IMG/VR virus record: IMGVR_UViG_3300049737_000163
Location: 1 to 28,458 of that record
Source: a virus
Length of the DNA stretch: 28,458 bases
Direction: 5' to 3' (one strand)
Shown here: positions 5,454 to 15,207 of the stretch, one piece after another
Numbering within the stretch: the stretch's first letter is position 1
How the letters are laid out: each line of letters opens with the position of its first letter
Program-made: the position numbers and the translations under genes
Notes under the pieces: model-generated
The model's database searches: none
Told to the model about the DNA's origin: nothing
The model's input: the letters and a program-made list of their open reading frames with translations, nothing else

Positions 5454-5972
5454 CTATAAAGTAGGTTTCGCAGGTTTGTTTTCTTCTGCTTTTGCCATAC
5501 TTGGAGGTACGCTTACCTTTTTAGGTGGCGCAATTCCATTATCTTTTGGAGTACGAAACGCAACTATCTCATTTGTAGTGTCTGGATAGCTTTCGTTATC
5601 ACTCTCTCTTTCTGAAAAAGTACAAACCAATTGTTTGCCCTGTAATTCAGAAGCATCATCTGGTGGTGTTTCTAAACCAACAGAGTTTAACAAGCGTTTA
5701 AAATCAGAAGCAGCGTAGCCTCTAACTTGTTCTTGTTTTTCAGCATCATCATTTGTATACCAAAGACTAAAGTATTTTCGAACAATCCAACCATTATATT
5801 TAGGTTCGTTATGTACTTTAACCTCTAGCTTAATGCTTTTATTACCAGCAGCAGACATGTGTGGCACGCATTCGCTAATAATACAATTATAATCACCTTT
5901 CGGTATGTAAGAGGAAGATTCCTCTTGTTCTGATTCTACGTTAGTAAAATCAATTCCTTCAAAGTCAGACAT
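5454..5972 (-). CDS. DUF669 protein, candidate ssDNA-binding/recombination helper
   Basis: A 172-residue protein of the phage DUF669 type: PKGDYNCIISECVP near residue 24, KSIKLEVKVHNEPKYNGWIVRKYFSLW near 46-72, then an acidic, proline/lysine-rich tail. Members are usually found directly after a RecA-fold NTPase in phage early operons and behave in context as OB-fold-like single-strand DNA-binding partners. This is genomic inference, not proven. The start overlaps the stop of the NTPase gene as TAATG and has GGAGAAGCATA before it, so the two are translationally coupled. Confidence 0.7.
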   Translation of the reverse strand: MSDFEGIDFTNVESEQEESSSYIPKGDYNCIISECVPHMSAAGNKSIKLEVKVHNEPKYNGWIVRKYFSLWYTNDDAEKQEQVRGYAASDFKRLLNSVGLETPPDDASELQGKQLVCTFSERESDNESYPDTTNEIVAFRTPKDNGIAPPKKVSVPPSMAKAEENKPAKPTL

Positions 5973-6679
5973 TATGCTTCTCCTGTAAATCCTAACTTGT
6001 TAATAATATGTGATAAATTAGGTTCTTCTAGGTCATCTAGTTTACCACTCCTATCCTTAGCAATATAATTTGCTCCGAGAGTTGTTTGCAACCACCTTTC
6101 AGTAGCTTTCTTTCCTTTCTCGTCTTCCGTATCAAATGTTCTCAAACATAACACCTCATCAAAGAAGTAAGGAATCTGTGTAGGCAGCTTTGTACCAACC
6201 ATCATAGGTTGATAATGCAACATACCTGTAGCGTCATCTCGTATCTCTTGCTGTTTAGCAATAAATACAACATGTATTGGAAGGTCCCTGAACCTACGCA
6301 TAGTTTTAGTCATTATCTGAATGACCTCACCATAAGCTTTTCTTGGGTCCTTGCTTTTCTTTAACTCATTTGCCAAAACAATTTCAGACATTTCTGTAAC
6401 GCTGTCTAAACAAACGGTATCATAATCTAACTCACCACTTTCTAGTAGCTGTGCTATTTCTTCTATCTCGGCAGCTTCTTTTACTTCAATAGCAGTAACA
6501 TTTTTAGCGTCCTTAATAGATAACAAACCAGCTTCCATACTTACGACAAGTGTTTTACCTGGAACAGTTTTACAGAGAGTAGTTTTACCTGCTCCTGAAA
6601 TACCATATACAAGTAATTTAGCGCCTTGCAATTCAACTAAATCACTTGGGCTTTTTATACGACTTAATATATCGCTCAT
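5972..6679 (-). CDS. RecA-fold phage NTPase (AAA_24, Sak4-like)
   Basis: A 235-residue ATPase. Walker A is GISGAGKT at residues 26-33, following LVY in a beta strand; Walker B is in the segment LDYDTVCLDS near residues 88-97, and VVFIAKQQE near 147 would be the sensor strand. This matches the short RecA-like proteins of phages (AAA_24; Sak4 is the best studied), which promote single-strand annealing and replication with an SSB. The ribosome binding site is AGGAGAAAAATT before ATG 6679. First gene of a leftward pair with DUF669, transcribed from the divergent promoter at 6706-6736. The opposite early operon supplies the exonuclease. Confidence 0.8.
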   Translation of the reverse strand: MSDILSRIKSPSDLVELQGAKLLVYGISGAGKTTLCKTVPGKTLVVSMEAGLLSIKDAKNVTAIEVKEAAEIEEIAQLLESGELDYDTVCLDSVTEMSEIVLANELKKSKDPRKAYGEVIQIMTKTMRRFRDLPIHVVFIAKQQEIRDDATGMLHYQPMMVGTKLPTQIPYFFDEVLCLRTFDTEDEKGKKATERWLQTTLGANYIAKDRSGKLDDLEEPNLSHIINKLGFTGEA

Positions 6680-6705
6680 AATTTTTCTCCTAAAGATAAA
6701 ATAAG

Positions 6706-6736
6706 AGTATACATCAGAAAAATATAACTGTATACT
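6706..6736. promoter_or_regulatory. symmetric divergent promoter pair and candidate operator
   Basis: AGTATACA (6706-6713) and TGTATACT (6729-6736) form a perfect inverted repeat. On the plus strand it reads TATACA, 17 bases, TATACT; on the minus strand it reads exactly the same. So each half-site acts as the -10 of one promoter and the -35 of the other, and the two face opposite ways. Rightward transcription leads to the HTH gene (6772), leftward to the NTPase gene (6679). The two half-sites, each holding the palindrome GTATAC, are natural binding sites for the HTH protein; a dimer bound there would shut both promoters. Confidence 0.65.
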
Positions 6737-6771
6737 TTTAGTTCAAAAAAAATTTATTACAAAAAGCAACT

Positions 6772-7107
6772 ATGAGCGAAGTAAATAAAAACCAATGGAA
6801 AGTGAATTACTTATACAGGTTACAAGAAATTTGTAAAAAAGACATACAAGAGTTTTATGATAACAAATTAGAGCCTGAATTAAAGGAGAGAGAAGTGAAT
6901 AGAATATCTTTAAAAGATTATATTGCCTATATAGGCAATGCTGGTGCAGCAAAATTATTTGAGTGTACCGAAAATACTGCCAAGTCTTGGAGGTATGGCC
7001 GAAGACAGCCATCAATAAAACAGGCCAAAAAAATAATCAAAGCAGCCGACGGAAAGCTGGACTTTGAATCTATTTATGGGCCACTTGAAACTAATTTTGA
7101 AGATTAA
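6772..7107 (+). CDS. HTH transcriptional regulator, Cro/CI-like
   Basis: A 111-residue protein with a helix-turn-helix at about residues 62-92 (NAGAAKLFECTENTAKSW then YGRRQPSIKQAKKI), the pattern of Cro/CI-type regulators. The N-terminal half is helical and charged. It is the first gene after the divergent promoter/operator at 6706-6736 and is followed after 5 bases by the primase-helicase gene, so it probably controls its own operon and the divergent recombination genes. I see no Shine-Dalgarno before the ATG. No lysogeny genes are present here, so an early/late timing switch is more likely than a lysogenic repressor. Confidence 0.7.
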   Translation: MSEVNKNQWKVNYLYRLQEICKKDIQEFYDNKLEPELKEREVNRISLKDYIAYIGNAGAAKLFECTENTAKSWRYGRRQPSIKQAKKIIKAADGKLDFESIYGPLETNFED

Positions 7108-7112
7108 TACAA

Positions 7113-9233
7113 GTGTTCAACGTCAAAGCAACAGCAGAAGACTCTGCGTTGGATTTAGCACTTGCGTATGCAGAATCAGGTTTCAGCGTAGTACCGCTAC
7201 AACGCCATAACAAAGTTCCGCCCAAGGAACTAGGCAGTTGGGAAAGATTCAAAAGCGAGCAGCCAACAACAGAGGAAATAACTAGATGGTTTAAAGGCCG
7301 TGATGATTTAGTCGTAGCTTTAGTAACTGGTAAATTTTTGGTCGTAGATGCAGATACACCAGAAGCCGTCATATGGGCAGCAAATAATTTACCAGTTACC
7401 CCCTTAAAGGTAGCTACTGGCAAGGGTATGCACTACTACTATAACAATCCAGAAAATTTTACGACTTATGTAGCAAGAAGGGTAGCAGATTATGACCCCG
7501 ATAAGCTTATAGACATAAGAGGCGTTGGTGGTCTAATTATAGCCCCCTATAATATACATGCCACCGGCGTCATTTATGAGCCTCAGTTAATAGAGGACTG
7601 GGAGTTACATGATACAAACGATTTGCCAGACTTTACAAAGGACCATTGGGTTAAAGTAACTGGCGCAGATAAAATAAATGGTAAGCCTATATCAACACCA
7701 CTATCTCTTGAGTCTGTAAGTGAGGGAGGCAGAAATGATACTGCAGCAAGAATAGCTGGTTATTTAATAGCAAAAGGTTTAAATGTAGATTTTGCTAGAT
7801 TCTTTTTGCAGTCTTGGAATACAAAAAATAAACCTCCATTAGATGATACTGAAATAGATACGATAGTAAATTCTATAATGAAGACCCATGAAAGAAAAAA
7901 TCAAGCTGCTCCAACTTATATATCTAAAAACAAAACAGTATCTGAACCAAAAGAACTTTATAACCCTCCAGGAATATTAAAAGACATATATGAATATTCA
8001 GAAAAGATAGCTCAAATACGTCAACCAGCTTTAAGTATGCAATCCGCTCTTGGTCTTGGTTCTGTGGTTGCGGGAAGAATGTATAGGTCAGATATGAATA
8101 ATTATTCATCTTTGTATTTTATGTGTATTGCCAAATCGGGGCAGGGTAAAGAGAATACTAAGACAGTTGTTGAGTCTATTCTAGATAATGCTGGCCATAT
8201 AGACCTTATGGCTGGAGATGGTTATACATCAAGTGGTGCTGTATATAGTTTGCTACGTCATAAACCAACACATATTACTGTAATGGACGAGTTTGGCAAA
8301 AGATTAGAGAGTATAGCTAAGTCATCAAACTCCAACAAAGAAGACGCTCTGCAGGTTCTTATGGAGTCCTGGGGCCGTTGTCATGGAACTATTAGACCAG
8401 ATAACTACTCTCTTATGAATATGTCTAGCAAACAACAACAAGAAGCTATGGATAGGTCAACAATTAAGCCAGCAATAACTCTTATGGGTATGAGTGTTCC
8501 TAAAAATTTTTACGGCGCTTTGTCTACAGGCAGAATTGTAGATGGATTTTTAAATAGATTTATTGTCGTAGAATCTAAGTTACCTAGAGTGGTAGGTAAG
8601 ATGGTGCCATTTTTAGAACCGTCTGATGCAATATGTGAATGGGTAAGAAAGGTTAGAGAAACAAAGAATGAAATGGAGGAGCTTGCTAAAAATAATTCTG
8701 AATTAGATTTTAAACAAAGAGTTTTAAACTTTGATAAAGATAGTAAAGAGTTGCTTACTAAATTAGCCTACAAGTTAATAGAAGAACAGGACCAGCTAGA
8801 AAAAACAGGGTTGGAGGTTTTATTATCTAGAACCAGAGAGAAAGCTATGCGATTAGCTTTGATATGTGCCTTAGCTGACAATCCAAAAACAAATATTATT
8901 AGAGGAGATATAACTAAGTGGGCAATTGATTATGTTTATTACTATGACCAGTTGCTTGTAGATAATTGTGAAGACAAGGTGGCAGGCTCAGAAACAGAAA
9001 GCAAGATAAAACAAGTATTAAGTTTTATAAGGTCCCAAGGAGATATAGGTATAAGCAAGCGTGATATTGATAGAAGAGAAATATTTAGAAGTATGAAGTC
9101 ATACGAAGTAAAAGAAATTATAGAAAGATTGAAAAATTCTGGAGAAATACAAGAGAAAGATGTCAAAGTAAAAACAACTGGTAGACCTACCAAACGTATT
9201 GTTGCTATTGACCCCGAGTTTTTTGATGACTAA
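7113..9233 (+). CDS. primase-helicase: Prim-Pol, PriCT and DUF3987 domains
   Basis: A 706-residue replication protein with a GTG start 5 bases after the previous stop. N-terminal archaeo-eukaryotic-type Prim-Pol domain (about 10-165): VVDADTPEA gives the D79-x-D81 metal site, TGKGMHYYY gives His107, and DIRGVGGLIIAP gives the third acidic residue. A PriCT-like segment follows near 205-260 (GGRNDTAARIAGYL). The C-terminal half resembles the DUF3987 helicase-like part, with AKSGQGKEN as a Walker A in which the final S/T is E, and ITVMDEFGK as Walker B. A winged-helix-like end (ISKRDIDRREIFRSM) closes it. It would make primers and perhaps unwind DNA; the altered Walker A leaves helicase activity open. 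Confidence 0.8.
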   Translation: MFNVKATAEDSALDLALAYAESGFSVVPLQRHNKVPPKELGSWERFKSEQPTTEEITRWFKGRDDLVVALVTGKFLVVDADTPEAVIWAANNLPVTPLKVATGKGMHYYYNNPENFTTYVARRVADYDPDKLIDIRGVGGLIIAPYNIHATGVIYEPQLIEDWELHDTNDLPDFTKDHWVKVTGADKINGKPISTPLSLESVSEGGRNDTAARIAGYLIAKGLNVDFARFFLQSWNTKNKPPLDDTEIDTIVNSIMKTHERKNQAAPTYISKNKTVSEPKELYNPPGILKDIYEYSEKIAQIRQPALSMQSALGLGSVVAGRMYRSDMNNYSSLYFMCIAKSGQGKENTKTVVESILDNAGHIDLMAGDGYTSSGAVYSLLRHKPTHITVMDEFGKRLESIAKSSNSNKEDALQVLMESWGRCHGTIRPDNYSLMNMSSKQQQEAMDRSTIKPAITLMGMSVPKNFYGALSTGRIVDGFLNRFIVVESKLPRVVGKMVPFLEPSDAICEWVRKVRETKNEMEELAKNNSELDFKQRVLNFDKDSKELLTKLAYKLIEEQDQLEKTGLEVLLSRTREKAMRLALICALADNPKTNIIRGDITKWAIDYVYYYDQLLVDNCEDKVAGSETESKIKQVLSFIRSQGDIGISKRDIDRREIFRSMKSYEVKEIIERLKNSGEIQEKDVKVKTTGRPTKRIVAIDPEFFDD

Positions 9234-9242
9234 GGAGGGATT

Positions 9243-9725
9243 ATGTGTCCAAAACCAAAGATGGAAACTATTAGCGACCAGAAACGTGAAGAGCGTGTGG
9301 CCGGATTTATTGAGGGGCTATGGGATGTAAGGTGTAATAAACTTCCTGTATCTTATGGGTTAGATTATTGGTGCGAAAGTCAGGAGTCATGTTTTTGGCT
9401 TGAGGTAAAATGCAGAAGTTTTGGTATAGATAAGTATGACACTTTGCTTCTTAGCACCTCAAAGCTAAGAATGGGAGCTGCCTTATCTTTAGCAACAGGA
9501 CATCCTTTTGTATTAGTGTTTGCTATGACAGATAGCGTTTATTCGCATACCTGGCAATCAGGTAAAGAATATGATGTTAGGTTTGGAACAATTGCAGAAC
9601 CTATCTATGAAGAAGATTCAGAACCTTATGTTCATTTAAGTAAAGATGATTTAATTTGTTTGTCTGATAAACCCTTGGGTTTTGATAGAGAAGAGATGGG
9701 ATTAATTTACAATAAAAAATCTTAA
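9243..9725 (+). CDS. PD-(D/E)XK-like nuclease or resolvase, hypothetical
   Basis: A 160-residue protein with a very strong AAGGAGGG ribosome binding site. Residues 39-58 read GLDYWCES followed by CFWLEVKCR: Asp41, then Glu54-x-Lys56, the D...E-x-K core of PD-(D/E)XK nucleases, with a helix bearing Glu16/Glu17 before it. Position after the primase-helicase gene suggests a replication-linked nuclease such as a Holliday junction resolvase or end-trimming enzyme. The motif is short, so this is moderate. Its stop overlaps the stop of the convergent ejection protein gene at TTAA (9722-9725). Confidence 0.5.
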   Translation: MCPKPKMETISDQKREERVAGFIEGLWDVRCNKLPVSYGLDYWCESQESCFWLEVKCRSFGIDKYDTLLLSTSKLRMGAALSLATGHPFVLVFAMTDSVYSHTWQSGKEYDVRFGTIAEPIYEEDSEPYVHLSKDDLICLSDKPLGFDREEMGLIYNKKS

Positions 9726-12700
9726 GCTATTTGATTTAAACTTCTTGCAATGTCTTCATTTGCAGGAGAACCTAACAAACTTCTGCTTATATTTTGTCTG
9801 TTTATTGGCGGAGCTGCAGTAGGAATTATGTCTGGTAAATCTGGTACTGTAGTAGGTATTTGATTTGTTATACCTTGAACTTGCTCTTTAATTTTAGTAT
9901 TTCTTTCTTGATTGCCTTCACCTTCTAGTTGCTCTCTTAATTGCTCCATTATAATTGATTGAGCATCTTCTGATTGTTGAGCTACAGCTTGAGCTGATGC
10001 TAGTCTTGCAGCCTTTTCAAAAGCATCTATTACCATCATGGTTGATGATTGGTCTGTATTGGCCATTAATTTTACAATTCTAGGATTTGCAAATACATTA
10101 CCAAATATTTTAAGAGCTACAATAGTAGGCAGTAATGAAATATTTAGAGCTTGCGCACCTATAGCTCCAGCAACAATACCACCAGCCGTTAGTCCTTGTG
10201 CAGCACCAACTTGTAAATCTAAAGATTGCTGTAGCGCTTTTAATGCAAGAGTTTGTTCTTTACCAAACATAGCTATCAAAGTGTCATCGCCGTATGATTC
10301 TAATGTATTTCTTAAAACGTTTGGTTTAAATATATCTGCAAGTTTTCCAGAACTACTTAGCTTGCCTGTGCTGACAGCTTTAGTTAAAAGTTGACCCATA
10401 GCATTTTCTTGTATTTGTTTAAATGTTTCTGGTGTATCTGCAAGAGCAGCTTTTAAATAATTAATTTCTTTTGCAGAGCCTGGCCCGAATACATTTGCAA
10501 CAATTCTTTCAGGCGTATCATTCAAAGCATTTTTCATAAAAGTCTGTTTGTTTAAATCATCAAGTGATGATTGTATTTTTGCTTTTTCTAATATTGTTTT
10601 TAATATTTGATTCCCGGTATCTACTTGCAATACTTTTGTTGTTTCTTTTCCTGGAGCAACATTTCCTGTTTTTACTACGGGGTCCATGCCTAATCTAAAC
10701 ATACTAGGATTAGTTTCTATATTATTAATTAGTGCGTTTAAGTCTTTTTTTGTTATTTTAGGGTTTAGAATATTAATTTCTCTAAGCAATCCCATGTTTA
10801 CGTTATACCCAGGACCAAATAATTCTTTAAGAGTAGACTTGCCAAACTCTTTGGAATCATACTTCATAATGTTAGTAGTAAATTTAACTGGGTTAATTAA
10901 TTTAGTTACTGGGTCAATACTATCTGTTATTACGTTTTTAAATAATAAAGCTGTTAATTGACCTCTAGCTGCATCTGCTTTTGGCCCAAGTGCTGTAAAA
11001 ATTTCTTGTAATTTTGTTGCAGAAGTTGGATTGTCTATAAAACCAAAAACTTCGTCTACATCAACTTTACCAGTTGTTTTGGCTTGCCTTATTATATTTT
11101 GATATAAAGTTCCAGAAAATTTATCAATGTTTTTAGCAAAATCATTATCAGCTTGTGCAAGTAATTTAAAAGCTTTAGAAGCCTCATTTATGTCTGTTTT
11201 TGTTATATCATCCATACCAACAAAAGCTTTTTTATTTATAATATCTTTTTGCAGTTGGTCTATCTCTTCTATGACTTCTTTCGCAAGCCTATAGGTAGTT
11301 CCTCCTGTTTTACCACTTACTGTAGCGTCTTTTAAAACAGCTCTAAATTCCATTTTTGCATTTTTTAACTGTGTTAAATTATCTATCTGGCCGTCTGCTA
11401 AATCTTTTAATTTTACGTAAGCTCCAGAATATTGTGCAAAAACATCGTCAGAATCAAATTTATTTTGCAAGTCTTTAAATCTAGATGCGCTATTTTTTAA
11501 AGCTGCACTTATTCCTGCATTTACTTTTGTTCCTTGTAAAGCCGCTGTAGCACTCTCATACATTTTATTATTTGATGTATTCCATGCATCCCATATTTTT
11601 TTCATTTCATCTGACAAAGCTCTTCTAAGAGTTTCTGATGATTGTAATTGTCCGTTAGCCATTAGACCTTTTGAAACTCCCATTTCATCAACCATCATCC
11701 TTAATAAAGCATCTAATTTTTCATCAGATACTTGTATTCCTTTTTGCATATTTGATTGTATATCTAACAATTCTTTTTTTGCTATTTGTCCTACAGCTCC
11801 AGATTCAATAAAATCGTCTACGGTTGCATTTTTTCTACCAAGAGATTGAAAAAAGCTATTCATCATTTCAACTAGATTTGCTTGAGACCTATTCTCTCTT
11901 GGCTTTGCACCTGTTACAGCTTCAGCGATTGATTGTCCTCTAGAAGGAATAGTTCTACCCAAGGCTGCTTGAGTAACAATACCAGGAGTAAACTTAGGTT
12001 TAATTTTTTGTTTTTTAATTTCTTTCATTACCTGACTTGCAGATGCCTTATAGTTTGTTGGGTCTAATCCTTCACGTGCTGCTATTTGTGCATCTATTTT
12101 AAAAATGTCAGTAAGGTCATAACCCTGCATCAAGAACTTAGAATCTCTTATGGCTCCATGTGATGCAGTTTTACCAAAGTAGGTAGAAAAAACTCCTCCT
12201 AAAACTTCACCTGCGCCCTGTGCAATACCACCAATTAAAAACTCTCTTTTATATAAATTGGCAAGTTCTTCTTCGTTTTGTAATTGAACACCTCTTGCTA
12301 TTTCATTTGCTTCTTCTACACCTTTACCTGCTGCAGAACCAGCACCTACTAATAAAGGCCTACCAACTCTAGAGCCTAACAAACCTCTTAAATACTTTAT
12401 ACCTCTTAAATATGGATTAACTGCTGCAATAGCTCCCAATATAGGGCCTGCATATCCTGCCATATCTGCAAAATCTCCAGATGTGAAAGCTTTGTTTTCA
12501 TCTATAACAATATTTTTATTTGATGGCTCTAAGCCTAACCTGGCTTGACCAATAGGAGTAAGGGCAATGCTACCTTTTGAATCTCTTATAAAACCGTCAG
12601 AACCAACTTCTTGTTTTAAATAATTTTCTTTTTCGGATATAAACTCGCCATCTTCATTCATATAATCTTCTGCAACAGAAAGGCCTGCTCTGAGTCTATT

Positions 12701-12862
12701 ATCTTGTATACCTGTATCGTAATCAAAATATACTTTGTCGTAAGCTATAGAGCCTTGTCTTTTTGCAATTTCTGCTTTTGCTTTTGCGGTAGCGTCTTCT
12801 GGATTATCTGCGTTTACTTTTACAAAAACTCCTTCGGCTAGTTTTACGTTATAAGTTTGCAT
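9722..12862 (-). CDS. large internal virion (ejection) protein, 1046 aa
   Basis: Last gene of the late operon and the longest in the window. N-terminus: a short beta-alpha unit (NVKLAEGVFVKVNADNPED). Then come hydrophobic, Gly/Ala-rich segments near 130-180 and 210-235 (EFLIGGIAQGAGEVLGGVF), a long helical, charged middle, and another hydrophobic stretch near 895-940 (GLTAGGIVAGAIGAQAL). The end is Gln- and Pro-rich. Helical bulk with membrane-active segments, placed among virion genes at the operon end, fits ejection proteins of T7- or P22-like phages that enter the envelope with the DNA. I see no transglycosylase motif. Start in TAATG overlap with the preceding gene. Confidence 0.6.
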   Translation of the reverse strand: MQTYNVKLAEGVFVKVNADNPEDATAKAKAEIAKRQGSIAYDKVYFDYDTGIQDNRLRAGLSVAEDYMNEDGEFISEKENYLKQEVGSDGFIRDSKGSIALTPIGQARLGLEPSNKNIVIDENKAFTSGDFADMAGYAGPILGAIAAVNPYLRGIKYLRGLLGSRVGRPLLVGAGSAAGKGVEEANEIARGVQLQNEEELANLYKREFLIGGIAQGAGEVLGGVFSTYFGKTASHGAIRDSKFLMQGYDLTDIFKIDAQIAAREGLDPTNYKASASQVMKEIKKQKIKPKFTPGIVTQAALGRTIPSRGQSIAEAVTGAKPRENRSQANLVEMMNSFFQSLGRKNATVDDFIESGAVGQIAKKELLDIQSNMQKGIQVSDEKLDALLRMMVDEMGVSKGLMANGQLQSSETLRRALSDEMKKIWDAWNTSNNKMYESATAALQGTKVNAGISAALKNSASRFKDLQNKFDSDDVFAQYSGAYVKLKDLADGQIDNLTQLKNAKMEFRAVLKDATVSGKTGGTTYRLAKEVIEEIDQLQKDIINKKAFVGMDDITKTDINEASKAFKLLAQADNDFAKNIDKFSGTLYQNIIRQAKTTGKVDVDEVFGFIDNPTSATKLQEIFTALGPKADAARGQLTALLFKNVITDSIDPVTKLINPVKFTTNIMKYDSKEFGKSTLKELFGPGYNVNMGLLREINILNPKITKKDLNALINNIETNPSMFRLGMDPVVKTGNVAPGKETTKVLQVDTGNQILKTILEKAKIQSSLDDLNKQTFMKNALNDTPERIVANVFGPGSAKEINYLKAALADTPETFKQIQENAMGQLLTKAVSTGKLSSSGKLADIFKPNVLRNTLESYGDDTLIAMFGKEQTLALKALQQSLDLQVGAAQGLTAGGIVAGAIGAQALNISLLPTIVALKIFGNVFANPRIVKLMANTDQSSTMMVIDAFEKAARLASAQAVAQQSEDAQSIIMEQLREQLEGEGNQERNTKIKEQVQGITNQIPTTVPDLPDIIPTAAPPINRQNISRSLLGSPANEDIARSLNQIA

Positions 12863-15207
12863 TATTTTGTAGCGTCTATTTGTATTGCATCATCTCCGCC
12901 TGCAGGAGAGCCAATAGACTGACTGGGTGGAGCAAACCCTAATTCATCAACATAAATACTAAATAGTTCGCTATCTCTACTTAAAATGTTCGCATCATAC
13001 GGAGCTAAAAACATAACTGAACTTTTTATATTTCTTTGCGAATTATTTTTCTTTGTAGTTATTGACCTTAAATTTTCGTTTAATTTTAATTTCATAGTTG
13101 CAACGTCATCTTCTAACTTAAACAATTCTAAACTACTTATTATTCTTTCAGCTATCTGTCTATCAATATTAGATATGGTTCTTCCTGATTCACCAAGTAT
13201 TTCTTTAATATTTCTATTAGTAAGAACTTTTAACATTACTTTTGCTCTTTTACCAGGTTTCATATTTGCAATTTCAGTTTCGCTCTTAACGCCAGCTGCA
13301 TTTAAAAATTCATCTACTCTAATACCTATTTTGTTTGCAAAAGTTGTAATGTTTCCAGAAGAAGGTTCTGCTAAAATATTTAAAACTCCATTTGTAAGTT
13401 CTTCAGCTGCAACGGCATTATTATAATCAGCAATACTATCGTTCATTGCGGTTTGTACGTCTAATATTTTTTTTCTATCTGTAACGTCTGCTGCACCACT
13501 ACCAGCTAAGTCAAATAATCTTTTCTTAGCAAGCTCTTCTTCAAGTTTTCTTTCTTCCGCAGCTGCAGCGGCTCCAATACCTATACCGGTTAAATCACCT
13601 GTTGCAGTAAGAGCTTTACCAACATTTCTAGCCATTCTTAAATTTTCTTCGCTATTAAAAAAGTTAGCAAAATTACCAAACAATGAATTAGAAATTTCTT
13701 GAGCGCCATCGTTGTCATCTTGATTTACAACTTCTATACCGCCAGGTGCATCATCCTTATCATCTTTATCGTCATCTTCTTTTTTTGGGTCATCAGATGC
13801 CGCTGGGTCTGCAGATGTTCCTGTTGTATCTCCTGCTGCTTCATCTATTGTTTCTTGTTGTTCTTCAGTTGTTTTTTCTTCGTTAGCTATATCTGTTAAA
13901 GATTGTGTAGTATCTTGTCCGATAGATGACTCTAATACAATACTATCAAGTGTTCCTGCTGTTTCTCCTCCAGTTGCTCCATAACCACTTATTTCAGCTA
14001 AATTTTCTGCAATAGTTCCTTGAGATGATAAAGGTGTATCAAAGAGGTCCACATACTCATCTCTGCCTGCTTCTTTAGCTTTTTGGCCGGCTTCTCTTCC
14101 TCTAAATATACCAACCATTCTTGAACCGCCTAAGCTTCTTAAAGTATTATATATACCCTCTACACCCTCTTTCCCAACATCAACTATAAGTTTTAAAGTT
14201 TCATCTCCAATTGATTCTGGATTTAAAATAACATTTTCTCCGCCAACTTTTATTTTTTCTTGGTCTACTAAAGTTGACGACCTTCCTAAAGCCTCGGCCT
14301 CAATAATGTCTATTAAGTCTTGTCCATATTCTACATTTGGGTTTAACAAAATTCCTTGAATAATTCTTGAAGACTCTTTTGATAACAATTCTTTAAATGC
14401 AGCAGGGTCTATATTATGAATTATTCCATCACTTGTTTTGTATTGATTTCCAGACAAATCAGAAACACCAACATCAGGCAAACCATCATCTTTTTGTTTA
14501 TCTTCTTCAACAGTAGTATCAACTTTATCTTTTAAAAACTCAGAAATAGTTGGAGTTTCAACTTCTATTGGTATATCTGGAGTTGAGGGAGCTGGAGGAT
14601 TTTTCTTATAGTATTCAATACTTTGATTTATTTGGTTTATGGATTGTCTTTTCTGCTCTATTGCTTCGTCATTGGCCATTATTGGCTCACCATCCATAGT
14701 CATAGTTATTCCTAAACGTTTTTTTGGTTTATTGTTTTCTATAAGTTCAGCTAACTCTTTTTCTAAATTTGTTCTTACCTCTTGTAACTCAGCTACAGCT
14801 GAATTAATTTGAGCAGGTTGAGAAATATCTTCTATAGTTGGTAGCTCTGGTGCTGTTGGTTGTACTGTGGGCAAACCTCCAGATGGTGTTACTACTGTCT
14901 CTGCTTGCGGCTCAGGTACAAATACTGCGTCTGGGTCAATTACTGCTGGTGTGTTAACGCTAGGATTTATACTACCACCTGACTCTAAAATTAACTGTTC
15001 AATATCTTTCATTGATATTCCAGTTAAAGGACTAATTCTTTCTTGAATATCAATAGAATTTAAACCCTGCGATACGTAAAACTCAATAAGTCTACGTACA
15101 TCTCCAGATGTGTATGTAGGCATGTTAGGACCTATATCTACAGTAGCACGTGAGCCTACATTAGCCACGTCTCCTTTTGCAAACATTTTTCTGCTTAAAA
15201 CACTCAT
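12862..15207 (-). CDS. internal virion/structural protein, 781 aa
   Basis: Begins SVLSRKMFAKGDVANVG, then YTSGDVRRLIEFYVSQGL. The middle (about 430-500) is a low-complexity acidic linker ending in DDPKKEDDDKDDKDDAPGG. The C-terminal third is helical and Ala/Glu-rich (GIGAAAAAEERKLEEELAK) with a likely globular end (FLAPYDANILSRDSELF). Translationally coupled by TAATG at both ends to other virion proteins. Best read as a second internal or ejection protein; no enzyme motif seen. Confidence 0.55.
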   Translation of the reverse strand: MSVLSRKMFAKGDVANVGSRATVDIGPNMPTYTSGDVRRLIEFYVSQGLNSIDIQERISPLTGISMKDIEQLILESGGSINPSVNTPAVIDPDAVFVPEPQAETVVTPSGGLPTVQPTAPELPTIEDISQPAQINSAVAELQEVRTNLEKELAELIENNKPKKRLGITMTMDGEPIMANDEAIEQKRQSINQINQSIEYYKKNPPAPSTPDIPIEVETPTISEFLKDKVDTTVEEDKQKDDGLPDVGVSDLSGNQYKTSDGIIHNIDPAAFKELLSKESSRIIQGILLNPNVEYGQDLIDIIEAEALGRSSTLVDQEKIKVGGENVILNPESIGDETLKLIVDVGKEGVEGIYNTLRSLGGSRMVGIFRGREAGQKAKEAGRDEYVDLFDTPLSSQGTIAENLAEISGYGATGGETAGTLDSIVLESSIGQDTTQSLTDIANEEKTTEEQQETIDEAAGDTTGTSADPAASDDPKKEDDDKDDKDDAPGGIEVVNQDDNDGAQEISNSLFGNFANFFNSEENLRMARNVGKALTATGDLTGIGIGAAAAAEERKLEEELAKKRLFDLAGSGAADVTDRKKILDVQTAMNDSIADYNNAVAAEELTNGVLNILAEPSSGNITTFANKIGIRVDEFLNAAGVKSETEIANMKPGKRAKVMLKVLTNRNIKEILGESGRTISNIDRQIAERIISSLELFKLEDDVATMKLKLNENLRSITTKKNNSQRNIKSSVMFLAPYDANILSRDSELFSIYVDELGFAPPSQSIGSPAGGDDAIQIDATK

